Assembly: GCA_020002185.1 (NCBI GenBank)
Contig: CM034543.1
Coordinates: 31,448,382 to 31,512,381, forward strand
Length of the DNA: 64,000 bases
Direction of reading: 5' to 3'
Origin: Paraescarpia echinospica
Lineage: Eukaryota; Annelida; Polychaeta; Sabellida; Siboglinidae
Position 1 is the first letter of the stretch; each line of letters begins with the position of its first letter. Below, one piece after another: positions 27,342-39,004 of this stretch. Made by a program: the position numbers and the translations under genes. A model generated the notes under the pieces. The model had not been told where the DNA came from. It ran no database searches and saw only the letters and a list, made by a program, of their open reading frames with translations.

Positions 27342-29440
27342 CATTATGTAGTTTCTGTATAATTCCGTAAACAATGATGTGGCTATAAAAATAAGTATAT
27401 GGAATATTCAATATATAGTTATATTATAGATTTGCAATGGGAACTAAAATTTATATATAATATTTCATAGAATATTATATTTAATTATATATATTTTGTT
27501 ATGACACTATCATTTTATAGCGTACCACAGAAATTCCGTAGAATTCCATTGTACAAAGTAATTTATAGAACATACACCACAAAAAAACCATATGCGATAT
27601 ATTCTATCGAAAATATGCAATACATGTTTCGGTACAGCTGAGCAAATTATCTCCCCAACCCAGTTATACGTCGAGGTGTGATACTAATTAACGAACTTCA
27701 TTTTCTTATGCAAATTTATCCTCTGTGAGATTTTGTTCCACCTCAGTCGATTGTCTCAAATATATTTAATTTAAATTGTTTTGTTTGTAAAAACAGCAGC
27801 GTTTCAAAACGTGCCTCGCCAAATGTGCAGAAAGACAACTGCACCAAAATAGTCCGGGAAGACGAGATATGTCTCGTGTTCACACCTTCGCTCAATAAAT
27901 AATGCGCAGTTGTAGCTGTAGAAAGGACAACACGGTGGATGGCTGTATGTTTTCTGTCATAACTTAGTTACTGTAATGTCCCCGGTGCTAAAGTTCACGT
28001 CGATTGCTGGAACATACACCTCGGTAGTCAATTCAAGATGTGTTGAAAAAACGTCAAACGGTGTCGTCTCACAAAGCAAAACGACTTGTTATTGCTCCAG
28101 TACCTAGCCAAACATTATTTTTAACTAGAAACTATTCTTTACAAAGTTATACTTTACCGCGGCATTGTCAACGAAATTCCGGTTCTTAATAAGATGCCTA
28201 AACATAATATAGATACACTAAGTGAAAATGTACGTGTATGGCAACGTTGAGGCAAATATATACAACCAGCTTTCGACATAACTGCGGATCCGCGTGTCCA
28301 GGGCCCCTGAATTTTTTGTCGGGCCCGCTACTGCCACAAGTCACAGGCCCGGTTGGCCCGCGGATTTTGGATATATCTGCCGATCTTGCCATAGTTTTGT
28401 TAGCGTAGAACAGACAGGTACAACGAGAGAAGCACTACAGCGATGTGTTCCAGAAGCATGGGTTGAAGATTAGTGTGGATACAAGGCACGCGGTTGGTCA
28501 CCAGAAGTAGGGTTCGGACATCATGTGGCAGGTGAAAAATATAAAGCATGCGGGTGTCACTGCGTACATTGGTGGACTGGTGGATTGATTACCAATGATG
28601 TGCGTGTATAGGGAGCAGTGCGGCGAATGATGTAGACAAGACGCCGCGGACGCACTTGTGAAGGGAGAGGTGTCATGACAGACACGAATACCGGTATATA
28701 AAACAAGTTAAAATGGAATGTCACTAAAAGTCTTGTCTGTTCCAATGTCCAGAATCAGTCTCCAGAGCCAATAATATTATTCGACTCTACCGCTGATGTA
28801 TTGTCAACTCAAAGGTACGTATAGTTGCTGAATCAATAGTACTTCGTCCCACTTACTGTCTTCGCCGGTCTTGATTGGGGGACCAGATGACACCAATAAG
28901 CAATTCCAAGAACATGCGGTTAGGCCGTTCGCCCCCGTCCACCTTCGCTATTACCCTTGACATTTGAGCCTGATGTCGGACACTGTGTAAAACGTCATCA
29001 ATGTGTGCGGCGTTTATCTCAGAACGGGAAAACCGGTGTACACGTTCATTACAGTTTGTAAGTTCGTTGGCATTTTGTGGAGACTAGACTTATTATGTAC
29101 AAATTGTAACACAATGATGCTTTAAATCAACATTTATTGCGTCCAATGGATGTCTACATTCAAATACTTATTTCTACATCCTGAGCATGATGTGTGATTT
29201 CAGCCATGATTGGTACATACCCAAACCGGCCAAACTGACACACAAATTAGATGATTAAAATTAATAAAGGACTCAGCGATACTTACGTTGCAAGTTCACA
29301 ATTATATATTATGATACGTAAATTGCAGGCACTTCCTATGGTTACAGATTCATAGTTGTATGTCAATTCCATAATGTATTGCAATACTATACTAAATAAA
29401 ACCACGATATCATATTAGAATCCATCCATGAAATATGTAA
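26600..29440. other. Interior of copy A without a recognisable gene
   Basis: The order follows copy 0 at 2000-6040: AT-rich tract, (TA)n at 27309-27336, the AAACAGCAGCGTTTC segment at 27790, and GGGCCCG-rich segments near 28280-28360. Frames are short and shared only as decayed repeats. Confidence 0.6.
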
Positions 29441-29467
29441 CCCTAGCTGTGTGACTTTTTTAAACCA

Positions 29468-29795
29468 TAACGTTCGTTGACAACGCCTTGCTGTTGTCTG
29501 ATGGCACGCGACGGACAGGTGGCGAACCAAATACGCCAACTTGCGAGCGCTGCCTCTGCATGGACCAGCATTCGACGCGTTTGTTCCAGCCTTTGTCCCA
29601 TAATTTGCAAATGCTCGGCGGTCACTTTCCACTTGGCACCAGCGCCATTTATTTTTGCGCCAGACGTAAGCTCCGCAGGCTTTGCTTCCTTTCATTTTGC
29701 ATCCATACGATTTCAACATTGAGTTGCCTGAGTTCCCCACTTGTCCCGCGAGTGCCAGCATACAACAGCAAGGCGGTGTCAACGAACGTGATCAC
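29468..29795. repeat. Foldback unit around an exon relic (copy A)
   Basis: The left arm is 29468-29507 and the right arm 29752-29795, inverted and about 40 bases each, with the same sequence as at 6.1-6.4 kb. The peptide-exon relic lies between them. Confidence 0.8.
29548..29735 (-). pseudogene. Relic of the peptide-family last exon (PA)
   Basis: The minus strand reads K-S-Y-G-C-K, G-S-K-A-C-G-A-Y-V-W-R, W-R-W-C-Q-V-E-S-D-R-R, matching the C-terminal half of the P1 exon. A one-base shift then moves the end (I-C-K-L-W-D..V-E-C-W-S) into another frame. No stop interrupts the first part, unlike the B copy. Pro/Arg-rich and upstream exons are missing. Confidence 0.75.
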
Positions 29796-29949
29796 TTGAC
29801 TGAAATTAACTGTATCTCATTGACTCTCCTTTTCTAGTTATAATTCTTCTCCCGTCGATATATACATTTCTCTCTCTCTCTCTCTGCGCCTCTAGCGCGG
29901 TAATAATTTTGCGCGATCTTCGAAATATGATATAGATTGAAACTATAGA

Positions 29950-31480
29950 AACCGTATACCTAATTACTCCTTACCTACCGCAGCTATTGCCGGTAGCTTG
30001 CTGCATGGTATAATTTCTTGTATCACGGTGAGTTATCTAGAAATTGTGTTTGCCACTATACGTTGTTAGTGAATCAGTTACAAGAAACGTTTTCCCCAAA
30101 ATGCATGTGTTGCGAGTTATATATTGACATATTCTCGATACAAAAAATTATGTAGTGGCACGATTAGGTGTGTAAATTACGAATATGCATAATTACGTAA
30201 CGTTCAGGATAGAATCAAGAAAATCGGAGCATTTCCACATATTATAAGCTTCGATGTGTAATACACACAACATGTCAACACAACTCGTCTACATTATAGT
30301 TATCTCATGGGCGGAGACGTGTCATTAGTTACAACGTCCCTTCTCCAACACGTATCATAATCAACCACCCATCGCCCTCTTGTGGTCTATTTAGTCCCAC
30401 CTGGTGATATGTTTGTCCTGACGGAAAAGGTTTTCGAGAGACTCTCGCTAACATCACGGCTTTATTAATGTGACAATTATTCTCCAGCCCGTTATAATGG
30501 CGCAGCATTACAATGAAACTAGTTACATGTTTGTGTCATTGTTTAGCTGGCATAACATTATAATCATTTATAAAACAACTCAGCACATCAGGTAGAAACC
30601 CGTTGTTTCCTGGACTCAGTGGCACAGCATGTTATCTCCGAGATCAACACAGAGTGATGATAATTCAGCGATTGTTATCTAAGTGCTCGGTAATGCTGGC
30701 TTTGAAAACGTACCAAACAAAACGTGCAGGAAGGCAACTGCATCGATTGCGGCGTTGATAAAGAAAGATACAGCGTTTTCATACCTCGCACGTTGTGTCT
30801 CACACACGTCACGTCTCACAAACGTCACACCTCGCATACGTTACAACTCACACAAGTCACACCTCACACACATCAAACTGGCTTCGTGACACATTTATAT
30901 AATTGCGTGAACTGAGGTGAAGGGAATTCCGTGCGCTTTGAAACATTACCAAAAGGATTCGAACTAAGATTATCTCGATTGAGAGTTTGGTTGCCGATAC
31001 TATTCCGATATACTGTCCACCTCTTGTTGTCGAAACAATTCTGATTCTCTCTTTGTACATAAGGGATACTTGAAGTACTGACACGAGCATATGCGGCAAA
31101 TTTGCCACTCTAAATGTAAGCCGATGCGCACAAGTAGTATTGTGGTCTCTGAATGATAGAAAATTTAGGTGACGACAACCTAAAACAGCTCGAATAAGAC
31201 ATTTTGGTGTTGCTATATATATATATATATATATATATACTAGTTTCATTACATAGGCGAAGTATATGGTAATAAAGATGTTCCCATTGTGATGCTGTCT
31301 GCGACATTATCGTAGTCTAAATGTAATGCTATGCTTCAGATTTGAGTAGAATGTTTCTGTTCGCGTATTTGTAGAAATGTGTTGCTAGAACAGTTTACCT
31401 GAGATTTTGACTTTATCCAATCTCAGTGACAAGATGATGTACGTTTGAGGCGTGATGTGTGTGAAACATGACGTGTGTGA
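29950..31480. other. Interior of copy A, no recognisable gene; (TA)n at about 31216-31240
   Basis: Short open frames rich in Thr/His (30683-30915) come from ACGTCACA/CACACCTC-type repeats. Nothing here looks coding. Confidence 0.5.
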
Positions 31481-32545
31481 AGTGTGACGAGTGTCGTGTG
31501 TGACATGTATAAGTTGTGACATGTGCGGGACGTGACGTATGACGTGTGCGAAGTGTGAGGTATGACGTGAGAGTGACGTGTGTGATATATGACGTAAGAG
31601 GTGAGCGTATCTTTTTATCTCAACGCCGCGGTCGATGCAGTTCTCTAGCTGCATTTTTGCTTGGTACATTTTGAAACGCAGCACAATTATGAATTACCGT
31701 GCAATAAGGTAATACTTGAATAATTGTTCGATTACCGGGTCACATCACCCTGTGAATGACTGAAGATCTCTAGCAGTCCCATTGAATACAGGAATCAACA
31801 CTTTGCGACCTGCTATATTGTGTTCTGGTTTTAAATGTCGACGTGGATCTGATATAATCAGTCATTATAAACAACGAGACACACATGTGACGAGCTCACG
31901 TAAGGTTCTGCACCTTCACGTGAAAAAATAAATGTGAAAAAAAATTGGGACAGTTTCTCGAATACCTTTTCCACCAAGTCGAACATATATAATCAAATAT
32001 GGACGTAATGGACCATAGACAAATAACTGTATATAGCAGCAAGATGGATATAGGTGGCTGTACGTAACACATGTGGGAGATGCGAGGTTGAAACCCTTGA
32101 CACGTCTCCTTTCTTGAGGTAAAGATCACGTAGACAATCCTACGCAATAGACGAGTTGTGATAGAAGGGTGTGAGCATGAGTAATCAATGTTTTGAATAT
32201 CGGTCGGTCCAAAGTTCCGATCGTGAAAGTAGATGTTCTCGATTATCTCGTAGACGTTACATAAAACGTGCCTTATCTTAGAATGTCGGCATTTTACTAA
32301 ATTAATTGATTAACAACAACAAGACTTATTTGAGTGATTTTCGGAAATCTGTGGTCATATGTAATCAAAACACATCCATTTCTGGTGGAGAACCTTTTAT
32401 TATCACTGATTCACTGATCACATATAGTGTCATACAATTTTTCAATACAGTTCAACGACTTACAGGAAATCACACCATGTAAGAAGTTACCGGTGATAGC
32501 TCATGTTTCCAAGATCACATAATATTATAATAAAATTATGGGGCT

Positions 32546-33545
32546 NNNNNNNNNNNNNNNNNNNNNNNNNNNNNNNNNNNNNNNNNNNNNNNNNNNNNNN
32601 NNNNNNNNNNNNNNNNNNNNNNNNNNNNNNNNNNNNNNNNNNNNNNNNNNNNNNNNNNNNNNNNNNNNNNNNNNNNNNNNNNNNNNNNNNNNNNNNNNNN
32701 NNNNNNNNNNNNNNNNNNNNNNNNNNNNNNNNNNNNNNNNNNNNNNNNNNNNNNNNNNNNNNNNNNNNNNNNNNNNNNNNNNNNNNNNNNNNNNNNNNNN
32801 NNNNNNNNNNNNNNNNNNNNNNNNNNNNNNNNNNNNNNNNNNNNNNNNNNNNNNNNNNNNNNNNNNNNNNNNNNNNNNNNNNNNNNNNNNNNNNNNNNNN
32901 NNNNNNNNNNNNNNNNNNNNNNNNNNNNNNNNNNNNNNNNNNNNNNNNNNNNNNNNNNNNNNNNNNNNNNNNNNNNNNNNNNNNNNNNNNNNNNNNNNNN
33001 NNNNNNNNNNNNNNNNNNNNNNNNNNNNNNNNNNNNNNNNNNNNNNNNNNNNNNNNNNNNNNNNNNNNNNNNNNNNNNNNNNNNNNNNNNNNNNNNNNNN
33101 NNNNNNNNNNNNNNNNNNNNNNNNNNNNNNNNNNNNNNNNNNNNNNNNNNNNNNNNNNNNNNNNNNNNNNNNNNNNNNNNNNNNNNNNNNNNNNNNNNNN
33201 NNNNNNNNNNNNNNNNNNNNNNNNNNNNNNNNNNNNNNNNNNNNNNNNNNNNNNNNNNNNNNNNNNNNNNNNNNNNNNNNNNNNNNNNNNNNNNNNNNNN
33301 NNNNNNNNNNNNNNNNNNNNNNNNNNNNNNNNNNNNNNNNNNNNNNNNNNNNNNNNNNNNNNNNNNNNNNNNNNNNNNNNNNNNNNNNNNNNNNNNNNNN
33401 NNNNNNNNNNNNNNNNNNNNNNNNNNNNNNNNNNNNNNNNNNNNNNNNNNNNNNNNNNNNNNNNNNNNNNNNNNNNNNNNNNNNNNNNNNNNNNNNNNNN
33501 NNNNNNNNNNNNNNNNNNNNNNNNNNNNNNNNNNNNNNNNNNNNN
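32546..33545. other. Assembly gap, exactly 1000 N
   Basis: A round-number gap, so its true size is unknown. Copy A ends ...TTATGGGGCT at its left edge. The right edge starts GAGTGAGTGAGTGTGTG, which looks like the start of intron 2 after another copy of the propeptide exon. Confidence 0.99.
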
Positions 33546-33551
33546 GAGTGA

Positions 33552-33600
<49 letters not shown>
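33546..33600. repeat. (GAGT)n(GT)n microsatellite at the gap edge
   Basis: GAGTGAGTGAGTG(TG)n has the same form as the sequence following each propeptide exon. Confidence 0.9.
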
Positions 33601-33604
<4 letters not shown>

Positions 33605-33639
33605 TGTGTTTGTGTATGCATGCGTACGTGGGTGCGTGC

Positions 33640-34173
33640 TTATGTGTGAATAATACTGTTTACAAAACGTCACAGAGGATTACTCTCAGAGGATTCTACA
33701 TATAGAGAATGTGTTACAACTGTAACAACAAAAAGAGGTTAACTCATTAGTCTTTTCACATTTTTTATTAAATTTCGATTTATGTTCTTGTACAGTATCG
33801 CCATCTAGAATACATACACATGTAACGTAGTTTGTGTTCCTAAGACATACGTCCACTCTGCGCAGATATAAATGTATATTCGCCAAAACATATTAAAAAG
33901 TGTTATTAATATTCAGTAATTAATTGTGAGGCTGATCTACAGGAAGAAGCGGACGACACAAGTGTGTCAGTGAATGAATACAGCGAAGATGTGTCCGGTG
34001 AGTGAGTGAGTGAGTGAGTGAGTGAGTGTGTGTGTGTGTGTGTGTGTGTGTTCGTGTATGTGTTTGCGTTTGTTTAGGTGTATGTTTTAAAGTGATTAAT
34101 TGTGAGGCTGATCTACAGGAAGAAGCGGACGACACAAGTTTGTCAGTGAATGAAGACAGCGAAGATGTGTCCG
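33640..34173 (+). pseudogene. Peptide gene on the plus strand with duplicated propeptide exon (P2, partial)
   Basis: Intron-1-like sequence (about 33645-33930; TGTTTACAAAACGTCAC, AACGTAGTTTGT) leads to two copies of the 67-base propeptide exon, 33931-33997 and 34107-34173. Both have acceptor ATTGTGAG and donor GTGAGTGAG. They encode A-D-L-Q-E-E-A-D-D-T-S-(V/L)-S-V-N-E-(Y/D)-S-E-D-V-S. Phases are 0 in and 1 out, as in P1; including both exons in one transcript would break the frame because each leaves phase 1. The signal-peptide exon may be in the gap. No last exon follows, and the intron sequence turns to the opposite orientation near 34320. It is either a broken gene or one whose ends are misassembled. 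Confidence 0.7.
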
Positions 34174-34189
34174 GTGAGTGAGTACATAT

Positions 34190-34351
34190 GTATATATATA
34201 TATATGAGTGAGTACATATGTATATATATATATGTGTGTGTGTGTGTGTATGTATGTATATTTTACAAGAGGAATCATTTTTACAATCTATTTTATTTTT
34301 ACACCGTGACAGTTAAAAAAAATGATTAAGCATATATATATATATATATAT

Positions 34352-34436
<85 letters not shown>

Positions 34437-34438
34437 AG

Positions 34439-34472
<34 letters not shown>

Positions 34473-34473
34473 T

Positions 34474-34510
<37 letters not shown>
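34190..34510. repeat. (TA)n, (GT)n, (GA)n microsatellite cluster at an inversion junction
   Basis: Sequence at 34262-34320 (CAAGAGGAATCATTTTT..TTTTTACACCGTGACAG) is the reverse complement of 53650-53710. Sequence from 34520 to 34640 (AAGCACAAATCGTACAATACCTCTTATGGCAC) is in the same direction as 12330-12440 and 53995-54110. Intron 2 sequence therefore changes orientation across this cluster. Confidence 0.8.
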
Positions 34511-34644
34511 CACACACATATATAAGCACAAATCGTACAATACCTCTTATGGCACAAGCGACATCTACTGTAAAGAAAGAAACATATATATGTAACTGAC
34601 TTGACATAGTAGCTTACTCGCCCATATAGAAAACAGAGTAACTT

Positions 34645-37600
34645 CGTAAATCATCATCATCGTCATCACTGTGCAACCGTAGTATCCCGTGGTTGGGCAA
34701 AGGCCTCAGCATGTCGTTTCCAAATCTGCCTGTCTTGCGCTATCCTCTGCCAGATAGTGCCCTTCCAGTACTCGTCTAGTTCATCTCTCCACCGTCTCGC
34801 CTCTAGATCGTTTCCCTTCGTATGGTATCCAGGTTGTGATACGTGATGTCCATCGGTTATTTCGTAGTCTGCTGGTGTTCCCTGCCCAGGTCCACTTCTG
34901 TCTTCTGATTTGTTCTATCACGTCTATGACCTTTGTCTTCTGCCTTACCCAGATGTTTGTTTTTCTCTCCCGATATGTGATGTTTTTTAAGAAGAAGAAG
35001 AAGAAGAATTTGTTTTATTTGACCCAGACATTTCAAATAATTCATACAATACATCCATGTCAAATTTTTTTTACAATACAAATACATAACCTTATAGTAA
35101 ACATTGCATAATGTATGATAAACAACGAAAAGTACGGTCAGGAGACTCCTCTAAGACTATGGTAGTCGCTATCGAGGAGCCACCTTTTGTAATAAAACTT
35201 TAACTGAATCAATACATCACCTAATCAAATTCTTCCAGAAAAAAAAAATAAATAAAAAAAAATGTATGCATGTGTGTAGTGTGAGCAATCTTACATGCTT
35301 ATTGAGTTTGTCGTTTAGGCACTGTTTTGTACTGTATCATGTTGACAGGTGGTTGTCGGTTCTTAATACATATATAGCAATTTTGCTTGGTGCATGTTTC
35401 TTGATAGTTTTGTAAAAAATAAAGTTTAACATACTTGGCAAATCCTTGTGAACTGTGTGTACTAAGCTTTTCTTTGACAATATCAGGAATGTTATTTAAT
35501 AAAAGTGGTAAATTATGCCTAAGGCATTTCTTAGCAAATTCATGTTTAATTTTATAAATGTATATTTTATTCTTGACTCTTGTATCGTGATTATGTACCT
35601 CATAGTTAAATATTATCCTCCAGTTTTGTAAATAAACTGGTAAGTCATTGTGTAAATATTTATAGTAACATTTTAATTGTTGTAATTTAAGAATGTCATC
35701 TACTTTTAATAAGTTGAGTTTTTTGTGAAGTGGTTCTGTGTGGGAATTATAATTACTTAAGGTAATAATTCTCAGGGCTTTTTTTGAAGTTTTATTATTC
35801 TATTTGATTGAAAGCCCCACGCCATGATGCAATAATTAATGTGTGGCACTATTAAAGAATTATATAATATTATTCTAATATGAAGAGGTAACACATGTTT
35901 CAACATACTTCTTTCCATCTTTGTTTGTGCGGCTGCTACCTTGTTCTTTGCCTAGATGGTGAGAGCCCATGTTTCCGCGCCGTACATCATCGCTGGAAGT
36001 ACGCATGAGTTGAAGACTTGTCTCTTCAAGCATGTTCCAAAGTTACCCTTGAAGATGTCGCGGTGTTTGGCGAACGCTGTCCAGCCAGCAGTGATCCTTC
36101 TTTGAATCTCCTTGTCTTTGTTTGTGCCTTTGATACTGTATCGCTGTACCAGATAGACGTAGCTTTCAATATTCTTGATCTGCGTCGTGTTGATATATAT
36201 TGGTGTGTCATTTTTTAGCATCACTTTTTTCGTCGAGATGTTCATCTTGAGACCTTGTTTTTCAATTTCATCAGCTAGCTCCTGCAGCATGTTTTGTAGT
36301 TCACTTTACGATGTGTATGTGGTCTGTCGTTGAGTACCTGCTTCTGAATCCTGCTTGCTCTCGTGGTTGGTTTTCGTCCAGTGTCTTCTCTATTCTATTC
36401 GTTAGTATCTTTGTGAGTAATTTGTAGATGTTTGATAACAGACATATCAGTCTGTAGTTCTTTAAGTCTTTCTTATTTCTCTTCTTGAATATTATCACCA
36501 TCTTTGCGGTCTTTCAAGCGGTGGGTATTCCTCTTTCTGATAAGCATTTAGTATACAGCTTAGCCAGTGTCTTCGAGATTATATCTTCTCCTGCTTTTAA
36601 TGTTTCAATGTTTACATGGTCGTTGCCTGATGTCTTCCCATTCTTCATATCTCTTAGCGCAGCTTCCACTTCCCGTGGTGTTATCTCTGGTACCTCTTTC
36701 GGGTCGGTGTGAATTATGATACTCTGTTCACTGTCATATAGCTCGGTGTAGAATTCCTCTATTCGTTCCATGATCATATATTGGTCTTGTATTTCTTTAC
36801 CCTGTTAGAAGTGTAATCAGTCTGTCTCAGCCTAGTGCCTGCATTCTTCTTGCTTTCTTCAGGCTCTTTGATGACATAATCGTTTCTCGTATGATCTCTT
36901 GTTTGTACTTTCTGATGTCCTCCTTCGCTTTCTTTTTGATGGTCTTGCATATTTATGCGTACTGTATTTTTTACGGTCGCCGTTATCCACCATTTGTCGT
37001 CGTTTCTTCATTAGTGCTCGTGTTGGTGACGATATTCTCGTCACTACATGCCTGTTGATTGCTTTGGCTACACTTGTTGCATTTAGTTGGATCATCTCAG
37101 TAATGTTTTCGCTGATGGTGTTGATGTCGTCTAGTTCCTGTAGAGTCTCGAACCGATTTCGCAGTTCGAGTTGGAATTCCGATTTGTGTGGTATCTACAC
37201 TCGATTGTCTCTTGTTTACCAACTTCTTCCTTTCAGCCTTGACGTTCAGTTTGATGTTGCTCATTAACATTCTGTGGTCACTTCCAATGTTGACTACTTG
37301 GTTGATGACGTTAGTGACCATGTCTGGCTTGTTTGTCAGGATGTAGTCAATGTCGTTCTTCGTTTCTCCATTTGAGCTTTTCCATGTCCATCTCCCCCCT
37401 GCTTTCTTCTGGAACATGGTATTCATGATTGTGTACTTTCTTGATGTTGCCCATTCTACCAAGGTGTCGCCTTTTTCGTTTCTTACTCCTAGACCAAATT
37501 TGCCTGTTGCCGTTTCCGAAATGTTTGTTCGTTTCCCTACTTGCGCATTAAAGTCTCCCATCACTATCGTGTAGTGGGTTGGCTTTTCTAAGGTCTCATC

Positions 37601-38170
37601 CATGTCGTTGTAAAAGTTGCCTGTGTCTTCTACTCAGTATAATGTTGTTGGTGTATATACGTGTACTATCTTCAGTTTGTAGAGCTTTGTTATGCATAGA
37701 ACAAGTTCTGCTACTCTGGTAACCCTCACTATATTGTCTTTCCATTTCTTTTTTATGAGAAAGGCTACTCCAGCTTGGCCGTTGTTCGCTGTGGAATGAT
37801 ATAGTAGGTGGCCGCTTTGTTAACTAGTGAAACATTCCTCTCTTCTTCTGACTTCTCCGATCCCGATCACATCCCATACCATCTTGGTTTCCCTAAGTTC
37901 TTCCTCCAGTTCTTGTATCTGTTCATCTCTTAGTAGTGTTCTTACGTTATATGTTGCTATCTTCAGTCTACTTACCTTCTATCGGCGGCTCTTCTTGACC
38001 CAGAGATTCTTAACACCCCCTGCACGTAGCCCTGGTTGACCAGAACCGCTACTTGGTCAAAGACTCTTTCGATGTTGCTGGGGACTGGGGGCCTTGGCTT
38101 CATTGTACTTTGCTTGTTGGTGTTGTTGGCCTACCCTTCCACGCTAGTAGTAAAGTAGGTTAAGTAGCGG
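34645..38170 (-). mobile_element. RTE-like LINE, catalytic core deleted, interrupted by another LINE
   Basis: From the 5' side on the minus strand: endonuclease starting K-I-A-T-Y-N-V-R-T-L (37963), with G-D-F-N-A-Q-V-G and G-S-D-H-R-M; linker; reverse transcriptase N-terminus with P-R-E-V-E-A-A-L-R-D-M-K-N-G-K-T-S-G and N-Y-R-L-I-C-L-L-S-N-I-Y-K-L; then Q-A-G-F-R-S-R-Y-S-T-T-D-H-I-H-I-V-K. At about 36303-36308 this joins directly to L-Q-N-M-L-Q-E-L-A-D-E-I-E-K, so the part carrying the catalytic Asp residues is gone. Next come Y-G-A-E-T-W-A-L-T and A-A-A-Q-T-K-M-E-R-S-M-L. After a second LINE, I-T-Y-R-E-R-K-T-N-I-W and W-T-W-A-G end at (ATC)n about 34645. Stops include 37820-37822, 37634-37636 and 36514-36516. 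Confidence 0.85.
34984..35915 (-). mobile_element. CR1/jockey-like LINE 3' end nested in the RTE-like element
   Basis: The minus strand reads L-P-L-H-I-R-I-I-L-Y-N-S-L-I-V-P-H-I-N-Y, W-G-F-Q-S-N, then K-L-Q-K-K. A one-base loss in an A/T run shifts to A-L-R-I-I-T-L-S-N-Y-N-S-H-T-E-P-L, N-H-D-T-R-V-K-N-K-I-Y and a TAA at 35299-35301. The 3' region ends AATAAAACAAATTC(TTC)n at about 34990. It splits the host LINE exactly between M-E-R-S-M-L and (N)-I-T-Y-R-E-R-K, with a possible short target duplication ATGTT(T) on both sides. Confidence 0.8.
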
Positions 38171-38199
38171 GGATGGTGTCGCGCCGCGGAGCAAGAGCA

Positions 38200-38295
38200 A
38201 AGTACCCGGATGTAGGTCAAAGTCAAATACCCGGATGTAGGTCAAGGTCAAGTACCCGGATGTAGGTCAAGGTCACGTGGCGCCACCTAGCGAAT
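38200..38295 (+). repeat. Three ~27-base repeats with TCAAGGTCA half-sites, ending in CACGTG and a CTCF-like site
   Basis: TACCCGGATGTAGGTCAA(A/G)GTCAA occurs three times. The last two contain TCAAGGTCA, the extended half-site of ERR/SF-1-type nuclear receptors. The last runs into GGTCACGTGG (E-box) and GCGCCACCTAGCG (38280-38292). Binding is only inferred from motif matches. Confidence 0.7.
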
Positions 38296-38830
38296 TTTTT
38301 CGGAACTAAAATAGTTTTACCTATCAGAATTTTTCGGGACAAAAATATTTCCCGCCAAAACTAGAGCAGCGCCCCTACCGGATAGTTGGTGAACTAAATA
38401 TTTCCCGCCAAAACCAAAGTAACGCCCCTGGCGGATAGTTGGTGAACTAAAATTATTTCCCGCCAAAAAAGAATTTCCCGCCAAAACTAAAATAGCGCCC
38501 CCTGACGAAATTTTAGGGACTAAAATATTTCCCGCCAAAACTAGAGCAGCGCCCCCTGGCGGATAGGTGTTGAACTAAAAGTATTACCCGCCAAAACTAA
38601 AACAGCGCCACCTACCGGATTTTTTCAATTTATTTCCCGAGAAAATATTTTTTCCTCCAAAACTAAAATAGCGCCCCCTGACGGAATTTTTCGGACCTGA
38701 AATAGCGCCACCTGGCGGATAGTTGGTGAACTAAAATTATTTCCCGCCAAAAATATTTCCCGCCAAAACTAGAATAGCGCCCCTGGCGGATTTTTTTTAA
38801 ACTAAATTGACCCTATCGGATAGGTCATTA
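38290..38830. repeat. Minisatellite of TTTCCCGCCAAAA and GCGCCCCCTGGCGG units
   Basis: Irregular 40-60 base units alternate TATTTCCCGCCAAAACTA with AGCGCC(C/A)CCTGGCGGAT. The second half, read on the minus strand, is CCGCCAGGGGGCGC, close to the CTCF core. The best matches are at 38495-38508, 38549-38562, 38605-38618, 38671-38684 and 38705-38718. Confidence 0.85.
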
Positions 38831-39004
38831 ACTACAAGTGGTGCCACCTGACGGACAAGTTGTGAAGTAAATGTTCGAGTACTGCAAATATTCGTGTCTC
38901 TTGCACGCTTGCGTGCAATAGAGCCCACTGACGGGTACATCACGAACTACAAACATCATCCCCTAGTGGACAAGTGAGCGAACCACATATGAGTACTGCA
39001 AATT

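Larger units (their letters stand above)
20658..32545. repeat. Copy A of a ~11.9 kb near-identical duplicated block
   Basis: This aligns base by base with 41333-53127. Over the ~1.95 kb LINE inside it I count about a dozen substitutions. A keeps about 123 bases (29152-29274) that B lacks, and lacks about 12- and 14-base stretches present in B (near 46764 and 50798). The right edge is exactly the start of the first N gap. Confidence 0.97.

Noticed and set aside
29443..29625. Minus-strand 60-codon frame conserved in A and B (M-T-A-E-H-L-Q-I)
   Set aside because: It is a neighbouring frame of the peptide-exon relic and is conserved only because A and B are near-identical.
36899..37574. Plus-strand frames of 122 and 74 codons
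   Set aside because: These are antisense shadows of the endonuclease region of the RTE-like LINE.
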